Shown here one piece after another: positions 47,006-57,584 of a stretch of 64,000 nucleotides of DNA (its first letter is position 1; every line of letters starts with the position of its first letter). The position numbers were made by a program, and so were the translations under genes. The stretch comes from Homarus americanus (taxonomy: Eukaryota > Arthropoda > Malacostraca > Decapoda > Nephropidae): contig NW_024736071.1 in NCBI RefSeq assembly GCF_018991925.1, positions 11,825,782-11,889,781 of the forward strand. Reading direction: 5' to 3'. Under the pieces are notes generated by a model. The model ran no database searches, was not told the DNA's origin, and saw only the letters and a program-made list of their open reading frames with translations.

Positions 47006-47820
47006 GAACGTAGGACAAAATCCGCCAAGGACAATATCCCCCTAATAGGTTTTGTTTTTACCCTACTTTACACTATAACTTAGGGGGCTTTTGTCCGGGT
47101 ATCCAGCTGGACACTTATACTGCTCATCTAAATTACCAAAGACGCTTTTATTTGGCTCTCGTCCTGGCACTGTTCCCTTCATTAACTGTTACATAGACGG
47201 CACTTTAAAATTGACCTCAGGATATGACTCAGTTAACAACATCAGCTCACTTGACTAAATACACAAGATCATATCTGGGCCGTAACATGATCACTTCAAG
47301 TTAGGGGAATAAAATTGAGGGAGGGGAATTCCACTAAATGGGTATGATAGCCACATATACTGTACCTACCTCCACTATGGCCACTGTACAGTATCTTATG
47401 TCAATGTTTATTAATTTTGGTATCTTATTTAACTAACTCTCAAAACTGTCAAGACCATTATTATATTGTTTCCGGTGACCATACTCTACGTACGTGTTTC
47501 CCCATTGTTCATAGCTTCTCTCATCCTTGTATAATCATTTCTTTTCTCAGCTAATCTGTGACTCAATTCATTATGCATTGTTCTGTTCACTGTCCTCCCT
47601 CCAGCCCTCCCCCTCCCTCCAGCCCCCTCCTCTCCCTCAACACTTCGCTCTGGTTACCCTTTAGACCAATATTATTTCTACATTGCCTATTTCGCTCTTC
47701 TTCCTCTTTCCATCATGAGTTTACTTTCGTTTTGAGTCACTTTTAACTTTTCGTTATTACACACTTGTCAGTACTATAACACTCATACAGACAAGTATAG
47801 ATACATAAGTAACCTGCAAG
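47006..47820. other. No recognised gene
   Basis: Unique DNA; a CCCTCCAGCCC patch at 47597-47640. Confidence 0.5.
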
Positions 47821-47830
47821 TAATCATTAT

Positions 47831-48118
47831 CAGGGTGCCATTACGTGCTTATGGTGCCATGGGATGTGTAGGGTGCCACTAACGCCATTACTGAGGGTAA
47901 GAAATTGATATTACTTATATTAAGGACATGACAATGTAAGTCAGTAAGCACCCATGAACCGACACGTAAGGAACCTGATAGCCTACATAATGTCCCAGAA
48001 ACTTCACCAAACTTATATGAATATCGGTCATAAAAGCGGTTCATGGAGGGTATAGCCAGTCATGGGTGGGTGAAGGGGGTGCATGAGACAACATACACTG
48101 TACCATTACCCTTGTTTG
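47831..48118. repeat. Dispersed repeat family F, copy 1
   Basis: About 240 bp (47877-48118) matches 49670-49908 at about 97%, including GAACCTGATAGCCTACATAA and TAAAAGCGGTTCATGGAGGG. Both copies end at the same TTACCCTTGTTTG. Upstream it carries about 1.5 units of a 38-bp repeat that is longer in copy 2. The minus-strand 67-codon frame is not supported as a gene. Confidence 0.85.
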
Positions 48119-48264
48119 GACCTTAAGATTCTCCACCTCAGCTGATTTCACCGAAAGATTAACCACCTTAGTACTATTTGGGGGATAAGGGCAGGTTAGA
48201 TTATGGTTAGGTTGGGTTAGCGTTAGGGTGGTTAATATTAGGGTGGAGGTTCTTCAGGTGACCC
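48119..48264. mobile_element. Foldback/MITE-like element
   Basis: The left end ACCTTAAGATTCTCCACCTC and AAAGATTAACCACC pair with the right end GGTGGTTAATATTAGGGTGG and AGGTTCTTCAGGTGACCC. The core carries GGTTAGATTATGGTTAGG. It directly abuts the 3' end of dispersed repeat F. Confidence 0.6.
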
Positions 48265-49470
48265 GCTTAATTACACAACATAAACAGCCACTACGATATA
48301 AATATTGTAGCCAGACACAGGCAGCGTACACTACACCAGTCCACCAGGAGGGTTCTGCCATGACCTTAGCTAAATATAACCACTAAACATCTTTTAACAA
48401 GTCGATACTAGCTCCTCGTCCCAGAGACCTCCCATAGTTTAAACCTGTTGACCTCTTGGGGTATTAAGTGAGGGAGGATTATGAGGTCTTCACACCCAGT
48501 CAGCCGAGGTCAGTGTATTGTGTGTGACCCGTCAGGCGTTGTGGTCACATTGGCTTTTTCTGGTCAATTCAAAGAAGTGTTTTGGCCAGGGTCGTAGGCT
48601 TAGGGCTTACCTGTGGTTAATTACTGGGCTGACGGATGAGTCACTTAATATGGCCGCTTACTTTGGATATAAGTTAGAAATTAATTAAAAATTAGAATTT
48701 CTATATCTGTCTCCCGTCCCCTCCCCGCCCCTTCCCTCCCTCTTGCTGACCACGAACTTAAAGGGTACAATCTCCTACTAAGGTAGGAGTCATGAAAGAC
48801 ATCTACTTATACAGTACAGTACACAGACTGCTTGAAATATCCACAACAAAGCTTATTTATATCTTGGATGCCGTAAGACTGTCAGCTGCATTTTTTAAAC
48901 TGTAAATTAAGTGTTGTTTTGTATCAGGTGAATGTTTGATATAATTTACATATAATTAAGGAAAGTTATAGATTCCAAGCTGTAACACTTAGTTTGGACA
49001 TTACGTTTTTGTGTAGCTATTTTGTGTTACACTAAGCAGTATATCAGACTGTTAAGTGTTAACATTATACACTTTACATTGTAAACTGCAAAGTTTCCAA
49101 CTATGAATTATAATTTAAACCGTAAACACTAAAATTTAATAATCCAACTATAAATCTTAAAATGTTAACTATGAACAATCCATGATGGAAACTGTAAACT
49201 AAACAGTAAATATTATGGTACCAATTACAAAGTTTTAAAATTGTAAGTAAATCATAACTTTCTTCTATGATCACTGTTGCTTGTAGCTCCGTGTGACCTT
49301 GACCGGATGTAAGTTGACCCCAGTGACCATGATTGACCCTGGCCACTGGTGCTCGGGGTCATCCCTTTCCTTCCTCCAAGACGGACGTGGTGCAGCGGCG
49401 TCACTTGGTTCCGGTGTTGCCTTACAAGACACCAGGATCAGTTCACTATTCCGGTGTGGTTGTCTTAGTT
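48265..49470. other. Unique DNA, no recognised gene
   Basis: 48400-48660 is balanced, complex DNA with CCTGTGGTTAATTACTGG and GATGAGTCAC. From 48890 to 49250 there is a very degenerate AAACTGTAAA/TTAC repeat in AT-rich DNA. Confidence 0.45.
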
Positions 49471-49908
49471 AAGTGCTTTAGGATGCTATGGGATGTGTGG
49501 GGTGCCATTACGTGCTTATGGTGTCATGGGATGTGCGGAGTGCCGTAACGCACTTATGGTACCATAGGATGTGTAGGTTGCCATTACGTACTTATGTTGC
49601 CGTGGGATTTGCAGGATGTCATTAGTTACTTTGGATGTCATTGGATGTGTGGGGTGCCATTACATGCCACTAACACCATCACTGAGGATAAGAAATTATA
49701 TTACATATATTAAGGACATGACAATGTAAGTCAGTAAGCACCCATGAACCGACACGTAAAGAACCTGATAGCCTACATAATGTCCCAGAAACTTCACCAA
49801 ACTTATATGAATATCGGTCATAAAAGCGGTTCATGGAGGGTATAGCCAGTCATGGGTGGGTGAAGGGGGTGCATGAGACAACATACACTGTACCATTACC
49901 CTTGTTTG
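49471..49908. repeat. Dispersed repeat family F, copy 2, with 38-bp internal array
   Basis: 38-bp units start at 49491, 49529, 49567, 49605 and 49643 (GGATGTGTGGGGTGCCATTA plus CGTGCTTATGGTGTCATG, diverging). They are followed by the 240-bp body shared with copy 1, ending at TTACCCTTGTTTG. Confidence 0.88.
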
Positions 49909-50255
49909 TACCTGTGTTGCTGTTCCTCGGTTAAATTTCCTGAATGAGCAATGTCGTATCGAAGTATCAAAGTTAAGTCAGGTCTGCAGATATTATCCTA
50001 TTTTCCATTAAGACACCTTACACCTGCCCTCACACTGATGGTCTTCAAGGTATATTAATTTGTACACTGTCCCACCTCTTCGCCCGTTCCATCCCCATTG
50101 GCTGCTCCGCTTGAGTGTTTTCATCTTACTTGCTTGTCCATTGGACATTGGACAATGTCCAATGTCCAAGTGATTATCTCAAGTCACTTTTTGATGTAAG
50201 AAGGTGAGATGCGGCCAACAAAAGTACATCTAGATCATACCATTTTAGTTTAATT
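49909..50255. other. Unique DNA containing a strong palindrome
   Basis: At 50139-50164, CATTGGACATTG and CAATGTCCAATG flank GA as perfect inverted arms. With a two-base mismatch on each side, pairing extends to CTTG/CAAG (about 50133-50170). No gene is seen. Confidence 0.8.
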
Positions 50256-50591
50256 ATCCATCACATCATCCAACTTCACTTTAGTCACCCGTCACATCAT
50301 CCAACTTCACTTAAATCACCCGTTACATCATTCAACTTCACTTTAGTCACCCGTCACATCATCCAACTTCACTTAAATCACCCGTTACATCATTCAACTT
50401 CACTTTAGTCACCCGTCACATCATCCAACTTCACTTAAATCACCCGTTACATCATTCAACTTCACTTTAGTCACCCGTCACATCATCCAACTTCACTTAA
50501 ATCACCCGTTACATCATTCAACTTCACTTTAGTCACCCGTCACATCATCCAACTTCACTTAAATCACCCGTCACATCATCCAACTTCACCC
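50256..50591. repeat. 31-bp array organised as 62-bp dimers
   Basis: The two 31-bp forms alternate: CACCCGTCACATCATCCAAC plus TTCACTTAAAT, and CACCCGTTACATCATTCAAC plus TTCACTTTAGT. About 11 monomers, five dimers with almost no variation between dimers. Confidence 0.95.
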
Positions 50592-50660
50592 ATTACTTGA
50601 GGCAAAATTGTATATCAAAAGAGTTAGTTCAGCCTTCCTGTATCATAGAAATTATACCAT

Positions 50661-50870
50661 ACACCGAACACCTGTGTCTGCTGACTATACACCGAACACC
50701 TGTGTCTGCTGACTATACACCGAACACCTGTGTCTGCTGACTATACACCGAACACCTGTGTCTGCTGACTATACACTGAACACCTTTGTCTGCTGACTAT
50801 ACACTGAACACCTGTTCCTACTGACTATAAACTGAACACCTGTTACTGCTGAATATTTACTGAACACCTG
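50661..50870. repeat. 28-bp minisatellite, about 7 units
   Basis: Unit ACACCGAACACCTGTGTCTG plus CTGACTAT; first four units uniform, then increasingly diverged towards the 29-bp array. Confidence 0.93.
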
Positions 50871-52157
50871 CATCTGCCCACCATGACACTAAACACCTGC
50901 ATCTGCCCACCATGACACTAAACACATGCGACTCCCCACCACGACACTAAACACCTGCATCTGCCCACCATGACACTAAACACCTGCATCTGCCCACCAT
51001 AACACTAAACACCTGCATCTGCCCACCGTGACACTAAACACCTGTGACTGCCCGCCATGACACTAAACACCTGCATCTGCCCCACCATAACACTAAACAC
51101 CTGTGACTGCCCACCGTGACACTAAACACCTGTGACTGCCCACCATGACACTAAACACCTGTGACTGCCCACCATGACACATGTGACTGCCTACCTTGAC
51201 ACTAAACACTGTGACTGCCCAATGACACTAAACACCTGTGACTGCCCACCATGACACTAAACACCTGCATCTGCCCACCATGACACTAAACACCAGTAAC
51301 TGCCCACCATGACACTCAACACCTGCATCTGCCCACTATGACACTAAACACCTGTGACTGCCCACCATGACACTAAACACCTGCATCTGCCCACCATGAC
51401 ACTAAACACCTGTGACTGCCTACCTTGACACTAAACACCTGTGACTGCCCACCATGACACTAAACACCTGTGACTGCCCACCATGGCACTAAACACCTGT
51501 GACTGCCCACCATGACACTAAACACCTGCATCTGCCCACCATGACACTAAACATCTGCATCTGCCCACCATGGCACTAAACACCTGCATCTGCCCACCAT
51601 GACACTAAACACCTGTGACTGCCCACCATGACACTAAAACACCCAGACTGCCCACCATGACACTAAACACCTGTGACTGTCCACCATGACACTAAACACC
51701 TGTGACTGCCCACCATGACACTAAACACCTGTGACTGCCCTCCATGACACTAAACACCTGTGACTGCCCACCATGACACTAAATTCCTGTGACTGCCCAC
51801 CTTGACACTAAACACCTGCATCTGCCCACCATGACACTAAACACCTGTGACTGCCCACCATGACACTAAACACCTGTGACTGCCCACTATGACACTAAAC
51901 ACCTGTGACTGCCCACCATGACACTAAACACCTGCATCTGCCCACCATGACACTAAACACCTGCATCTGCCCACCATGACACTAAACACCTGCATCTGCC
52001 CACCATGACACTAAACACCTGTGACTGCCCACCATGACACTAAACACCTGTGACTGCTCACCATGACACTAAACACCTGCATCTGCCCACCATGACACTA
52101 AACACCTGTGACTGCCCACCATGACACTAAACACCTGTGACTTCCCACCTTGACACC
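50871..52157. repeat. 29-bp minisatellite, about 44 units
   Basis: Unit GACACTAAACACCTGTGACT plus GCCCACCAT. Position 14-20 alternates irregularly between GTGACTG and GCATCTG types. It shares the AACACCTG core with the adjacent 28-bp array and is probably derived from a common unit. Confidence 0.96.
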
Positions 52158-52264
52158 ATCCCTAGACCCACACTGTTTATTCAAATGTGTTAATTAAGTT
52201 ATGAATCTTTTTAGGTGAAGAGGTGACTCACTCATAACTTACTACTGAATGATGGCCACCATCT

Positions 52265-52320
52265 GGACATACATACATACATACAGTACATATATACCTA
52301 CATACATACATACATACATG
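52265..52320. repeat. (ACAT)n microsatellite
   Basis: ACATACATAC repeats with a central TATATACC interruption. Confidence 0.93.
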
Positions 52321-52920
52321 TCGACCATCACAATACATATTAGTAATTAATTTTATAGACAATCCAACCTAACCTAACTTCTTTTAGGCATAATTCAGCT
52401 ATATTATGATGGAAAACGACGTCTGAGATGAATCGGTGTGTGTAATAGTATCTCTTTCCCAACCTTTCTCTAAATAATCATTTCTGAGACCTTCACTCTC
52501 TTTTCCTGTAATCATCTTTCTCACTGTCACACAGACTCTTGCTCCGTCCCGCCCCATCAGGTTAAAATCCCCCTTAACGCTGTAGTATCTCACACAAAGA
52601 GCTGTGGTCCTTCCTCGCTCTTTAAAACATTTACAGTTTAACTTTTCAAAATATTTGGAGAAAGTAAAAGATAAATTTCCTTCTCAAATATCCAGACCGA
52701 CTTCTTCCTTTCACGAAAACAGGTAGATCTACCCACATCCGCCGGGGAGGTCTTTACGACGTTCTCTGACTGGATGGGAGACCAAGATTTTAACCTAACC
52801 TTTAGAGATTTTCGACCTTGTGTTACAATGCGTGAGAGTCAAGAGGCAGCTTGGGAAGAGACTGGAGGTCTTGCCACATCCGTTAACTTAAGTTCACATG
52901 GAATATATATATGTTTCAAC
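52321..52920. other. No recognised gene
   Basis: Unique DNA without recognisable ORF or RNA gene. Confidence 0.5.
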
Positions 52921-53455
<535 letters not shown>

Positions 53456-53459
53456 GCCG

Positions 53460-54505
53460 CTGTGTTTTTTGAGATTTTTGTATGAAATGTTATGTTTTTG
53501 AGATCTTTGGTGAGAAGCTGCTAATTAACTCTTAACGATCTCTCAGAGAAAACTAACTGGGAGAACTTACTGAACTACTACTTTTTTGTTTTTTAAAAAG
53601 TTTCGTACTGAGAGTATCTTTGGTGTGAGCTGCAAGTGTTACCGTAACTAATCTATGAAATCTTTGGTGCTGAGCTGTAAGATGAACTTAAGAATTACAT
53701 CTATTAAATACTTTGGTGCGGGATCTTGAGGTTCAGGTAACTACAGGTAAGAATAACTTTGGAGCAATACTGTGAGGGTTTTTTATATTATAACTAATGA
53801 GATCTAGAAGGTAATACTGAAGGAGTTTGGTGAGACAGCTATTGAGATTAATAATACTGGGTGATCTTGTTACTACAACTAATGAGATCTTTTGAGTAAT
53901 ACTGACTCTATTACGTGAGGCTTCTGGTGACTACAAACGCTGAGATACTAAGTGCAAAGCTGAACTACAACTATGTGAGATACTGAGTAAAATTATAGAT
54001 ACAGTGAGATCTTTGGTGAGGCAATCTATATTCTAGTGACTAGATGATGGTGTCCACTAGATGGTGCTAGTGAACCTATACTTTGGTTGTGATGAACTTT
54101 GGTTGTTGGCTCAAGTGACTAGGAGACTTATTGTTACATCTTTGGTGGAACTCATCTGAGAGATCTGGGAAAGCTGGAAGCTAACTGTAATATTGAGGTG
54201 AAATGCTATCAGATATACTGATGATGTTTACATATAACTTACATTTAATACTGGCAGTAAATGTTCTAATTCTTGAATACTGATATTGGTATAATACTGT
54301 TAGTCTTAATACTGGCTGAAGCAAAGTGAGAAGTGATAATACTGAAGTTAACTCTTGACTTTGGTATCATATAAACAAACCTGATATAAATAAATACTGA
54401 AAAGACATAATATTCTTAATTAAATACTGGCACAGCAAGAACTGTAATAGAGGACTTCACACAATACTGATAGTCAACTGTAATACTGAAGCAGGATCTT
54501 TGGTT
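53460..54505. repeat. Highly diverged repeat region with ATCTTTGGTG and TAATACTG motifs
   Basis: GATCTTTGGTGAG or close variants recur about a dozen times (for example near 53495, 53610, 53660, 54008, 54140), and TAATACTG about fifteen times, at irregular spacing of 30-100 bp. This looks like an old tandem repeat after heavy decay. It lies downstream of the minus-strand promoter at 55.4 kb. Confidence 0.5.
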
Positions 54506-55085
54506 GGCTGCTGCAGTGGCCTGAGTTCGGAGGGAAGACTCGTCCTTTACTTCTACGTGGCAGACTAGAAGCTGGCTGCCTCCTGCACGTCAACCACTTG
54601 GCAATGACTTCACAGCAACTGGCCCAGTGGTGACTCAGGAGGTCTCTTAACACCTAGAGGCTCGCTGCTACAGCGATGACTCGACTCATGACGACTACTG
54701 ACGCTGGTTCCTCGATTGACTACAGTGGTGCTTAATGGAGGAACCAACTAAGGGAAGACTAAGGTAAAGTTGCACTGACTGCGTCAAGGGTGGAGCTGGG
54801 GTACGGTGAGGCACGTGACTCGGGTGGCATACTCATTCCAAACTCCTGAGATACGCAGCTCACACTCGACCCCCGCACACTGGCACTCCTGGCTCGACGT
54901 GGTGCCTCAAGGGCGACTAGAAGACTCAGGTTGGAAGCTGCTTTCATGAGGGCTGTGGGCTGACAGGCACGGAGGCCCCAAAGCCCAGACACTCAACTCC
55001 TGATGGTGGAGGTGGACTAGAAGATCGACTAGCTGAGCCGGATGACTCAGTGACTAGGGTTGCTGCCGCTTGGTGACGTCAGCTG
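54506..55085. other. Possible transcribed region with degenerate GACTAGAAG repeats
   Basis: ACTAGAAGCTGGCTGCC, ACTAGAAGACTCAGGTTGG and ACTAGAAGATCGACTAGC recur, with frequent TGACTC. TGACGTCA, a full CRE palindrome, lies at about 55074. The minus-strand open frame 54992-54759 (77 codons) has no recognisable domain and begins at a GTG just after a stop. If the promoter upstream is real, this is its second exon or beyond. Confidence 0.3.
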
Positions 55086-55151
55086 ACTAGTGGGAGAGGG
55101 GGGGGGGGAGTCGCTCTGGCTCGCCCTCCATTACTCGGGACCCCGGGAGGT

Positions 55152-55374
55152 CTGCAAGACAAAAGAGACAGTAAGTTCATTGAAGGCTTAAGGAGGACCA
55201 CACAAACTTTCACTGTCATCACTGAAGCACTGTATGAACATATCACTTTCACATAATATAAATGTACTTACCGAGAACTCACGACGCCGGTGGATAAGAG
55301 GTGTGTAGCGAGGCCGGCCACTGGGGCGTCCCTGCCACAGAGGATGTTCCTCGGCTACAAGCTGAGGCTGTAGT
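55152..55374 (-). other. Putative 5' untranslated exon 1 and 120-bp first intron
   Basis: On the minus strand a predicted start at about 55374 is followed by 103 nt of ATG-free exon ending AGTTCTCG. Then comes a consensus donor GTAAGT (55271-55266), an intron of 120 bp, and a pyrimidine-rich acceptor CTCTTTTGTCTTGCAG ending at 55152. Exon 2 starts ACCTCCCGGGG. Its first ATG is in GTAATGG at about 55132 and opens only 14 codons, crossing an 11-base C run. A single-base error in that run would change the frame, but none of the three frames remains open beyond about 30 codons. A non-coding RNA or a coding start in a later exon are both possible. Confidence 0.5.
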
Positions 55375-55565
55375 GATTTCGGCAGGCGTTTGGGGCCTTA
55401 TATACTCGGACGCCGGCAGGTGCACCCTCCACACGTGTCGTGGACCAATCGCAACACGGTAAACAACCTGCCACGCGCCGTTCTAGCCAATCCGAGAGGA
55501 GCAGTGGGACGGCCGCTCCGGCCCAGCCAATGAGCGTCTGCGGAGAGGGTTGAATGTACCAATGG
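55374..55565 (-). promoter_or_regulatory. RNA polymerase II promoter: TATA box, initiator and four CCAAT boxes
   Basis: On the minus strand TATATAAG (55404-55397) lies 30 bp before an initiator-like TCACT whose A is at 55374. Upstream, four NF-Y-type sites all have the same orientation (CCAAT on plus, ATTGG on the transcribed-direction strand), at 55445, 55487, 55527 and 55559. That is about 71, 113, 153 and 185 bp upstream of the start, with spacings of 42, 40 and 32 bp. The block is GC-rich and repeat-free, unlike most of the window. Spaced CCAAT arrays of this kind are known from growth and cell-cycle genes, but the gene driven here is unknown. Confidence 0.68.
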
Positions 55566-56040
55566 GGGAGCGCGGAGGACGCAGGTGGCCAGCATGTGGC
55601 GGCACGCGTCAGGTGAGCCACCGACCAGCCCGCTGCTACCAGGTGGCCACCCACTATTATCACGCACCAGCCTCGCTACAATGAACTTCCAGTGTTCAAA
55701 TAAATGTTTTCTTGACTGAAACACAAAACTTAACACCGACTCTTTACCATAACAACAAGACAATATTCATTTGCGACTTCAGAGACACATCTTCCCTCCA
55801 ACAGGCCGAGCTCGGGTAGGACACGTGGGGTGAGCAGCTCGTGGCAGGGGCGCGTGCTAGCCTAGGACACAGCTGGCCAACATCTGCACGCCCCACAGGA
55901 CTCCCCCTGAGCGATTATCCCCGGGGCGGTGGTGCATCCTCCCTACAGTGAACGCTGCCTAAGCATCAGTCCTTGGCACAATGGGTCTAGTGACGGCCTT
56001 TACTACAGGGTCACAACACCCCAGTCAACTCCAGCCTGCC
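55566..56040. other. GC-rich promoter-upstream region
   Basis: Complex DNA that continues the GC-rich block upstream of the promoter to about 55930. No recognisable gene. Confidence 0.5.
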
Positions 56041-56375
56041 CTCTGTGCTGTCCACACCTGCCGCCTTCATCACCACACCTGCCCTACCCTCATCCACCTT
56101 CACCACAGCTGCCTCCACCACACGTCAACACCTACCTCCACAACACTTCCACACCTGCCTCCACACATGGTCTTATCTTCCTCCACACCACCACATCTGT
56201 CCTCACACTGTTTTTACCACACACCTCCACTTTGCTTCACGTATTTCGATCACTTGTGTCTGTTTACCCAAACTTCCACCTTTGCCCACCACACCACCAC
56301 CTACGGTACACCATCACCAACATCATCCGTTTACCTTCACCTGTACAACCACCACCACCACACAAGGCAAACAAT
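56041..56375 (+). repeat. Degenerate CCACACCTGCC repeat
   Basis: Loosely repeated CACCACACCTGCC, CCTCCACCACA and CTTCACC text. The three overlapping plus frames of 110-155 codons are compositional. Confidence 0.65.
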
Positions 56376-56580
56376 AATATAGTTATTATTGTGTAAATTA
56401 ATACTACCTTTTTATACCATATACACAGTGTATAAAAAATAGACAAACATCTATGCCAAACTATAGAGGTACAACTTATTACAAGCAGTCCAACTTACAA
56501 CCAGATCCACCACAACATAGACATAACTCTGATGTACTGTAGCCCTCAGATCAGTGTTATAGATTATTGATATTAAAACA

Positions 56581-56765
56581 GATATTGTTATTGAAGCAGT
56601 TTATTTAGCCAGAACAATACAGACACAGAGTGGTTATTGATATCAATATTGACATAGATGAGACAATTGAGAGCCTGGGTTCTCTTAGTGGCACCTGATA
56701 TTACTGTACATTTATCTCAAGGAATTATTATGTAACATTTAGTATCATCTGGAATAATACAAGTA
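56581..56765. repeat. Dispersed repeat family E, copy 2
   Basis: Same ordered blocks as 21961-22150: GCAGTTTATTTAGCCAGAA, AATATTGACATAGATGAG, GAGAGCCTGGGTTCTCTTAG and TACTGTACATTTATCTC. Confidence 0.7.
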
Positions 56766-56789
56766 ACCCCCCCCCCTCTTAGTTTATTT

Positions 56790-56975
56790 ATCCGAAATAT
56801 TAACCACCCTAATGCTAACCTAACCTATAACCTAACCACCCAAACGCTAACCTAACCACCCAAACGCTAACCTAACCTATAACCTAACCACCCAAACGCT
56901 AACCTAACCTAACCACCCAAACGCTAACCTAACCTAACCACCCAAACGCTAACCTAACCTTACCTAACTGTGGCT
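56790..56975. repeat. CCTAA-rich tandem repeat (telomere-like motif)
   Basis: Units ACCACCCAAACGCTAACCTA with additional CCTAACCTAA and CCTATAACCTAA. CCTAA is the complement of the arthropod telomere unit TTAGG. Its internal position and link to ATTAACCACC, the inner arm of the foldback family, argue for an expanded transposon core and not a telomere. Confidence 0.8.
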
Positions 56976-57445
56976 GGAGTCTTGGAATTCTGGTACAGGG
57001 GTCAAGGTCTCAATGTGTCAGGTTGTGGTTAGTGCCTGACTGGTTTTGTTTGAGTGGCTTTCATGACTGGTTTTTGCGACGAGGTTTTTCTTTGTTATTG
57101 TTTTGCCTTAGCGGTTTCTGATTCTGGTCTTCAGTGACTTGATTTGCCCGAGTGATTTTTGTGTCTTCCTCCTGTAATTGCTTATTTCTCCTTTGTCTTC
57201 TGTTGGTATCTGCTGTTGTATGTTAATGGTTTATATAATTATTTTCTGCATGACTTACAATATATATGTTTTTTTTTTTGTAGTTTATTTGTGTACTCCA
57301 AACTTATGACATTTTTTAGTGGTATCATGTTTGCCGTATATATTAGCCTCAACCACCACCTGTAGATCTGTAGAGACATCTTAATTATCACCAACACTAT
57401 CTCAAGACAAGTGTTCTACAGAGGAGTTACGAAAGAGACAAATTT
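56976..57445. other. No recognised gene; degenerate repeat at start
   Basis: 57035-57160 shows a degenerate GACTGGTTTTTG/GAGTGGCTTT repeat of about 25-30 bp. The rest is T-rich. Confidence 0.45.
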
Positions 57446-57450
57446 AAAAT

Positions 57451-57477
57451 GAGGTGGAGAGTCTTTAAGTGATCCCC
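57451..57477. mobile_element. Foldback family end
   Basis: GAGGTGGAGAGTCTTTAAGTGATCCCC matches the right end of the foldback family with three or so changes. It may close an enlarged element starting near 56770 whose core is the CCTAA repeat. Confidence 0.4.
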
Positions 57478-57527
57478 AACACAAGCACTAACACAGACAA
57501 CACAAGTATGGAAAATAAACATCGAAC

Positions 57528-57538
57528 ACACACACACG

Positions 57539-57581
<43 letters not shown>
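57528..57581. repeat. (CA)n microsatellite with CG interruptions
   Basis: CACACACGCACGCACACACA onward, about 54 bp. Confidence 0.95.

Positions 57582-57584
<3 letters not shown>

Noticed and set aside
50871..52157. CRISPR-like repeat/spacer structure suggested by two alternating 7-mers
   Set aside because: A 29-bp minisatellite with two variant forms; no spacers.
54759..54992. 77-codon minus-strand frame downstream of the promoter as the gene product
   Set aside because: Begins at GTG just after a stop, has no domain, and lies in degenerate repeats. Kept only as part of a possible transcript.
56790..56975. Interstitial telomere
   Set aside because: Units are mixed CCTAA and ACCACCCAAACGCTA, not pure TTAGG, and the flank matches the foldback family arm.
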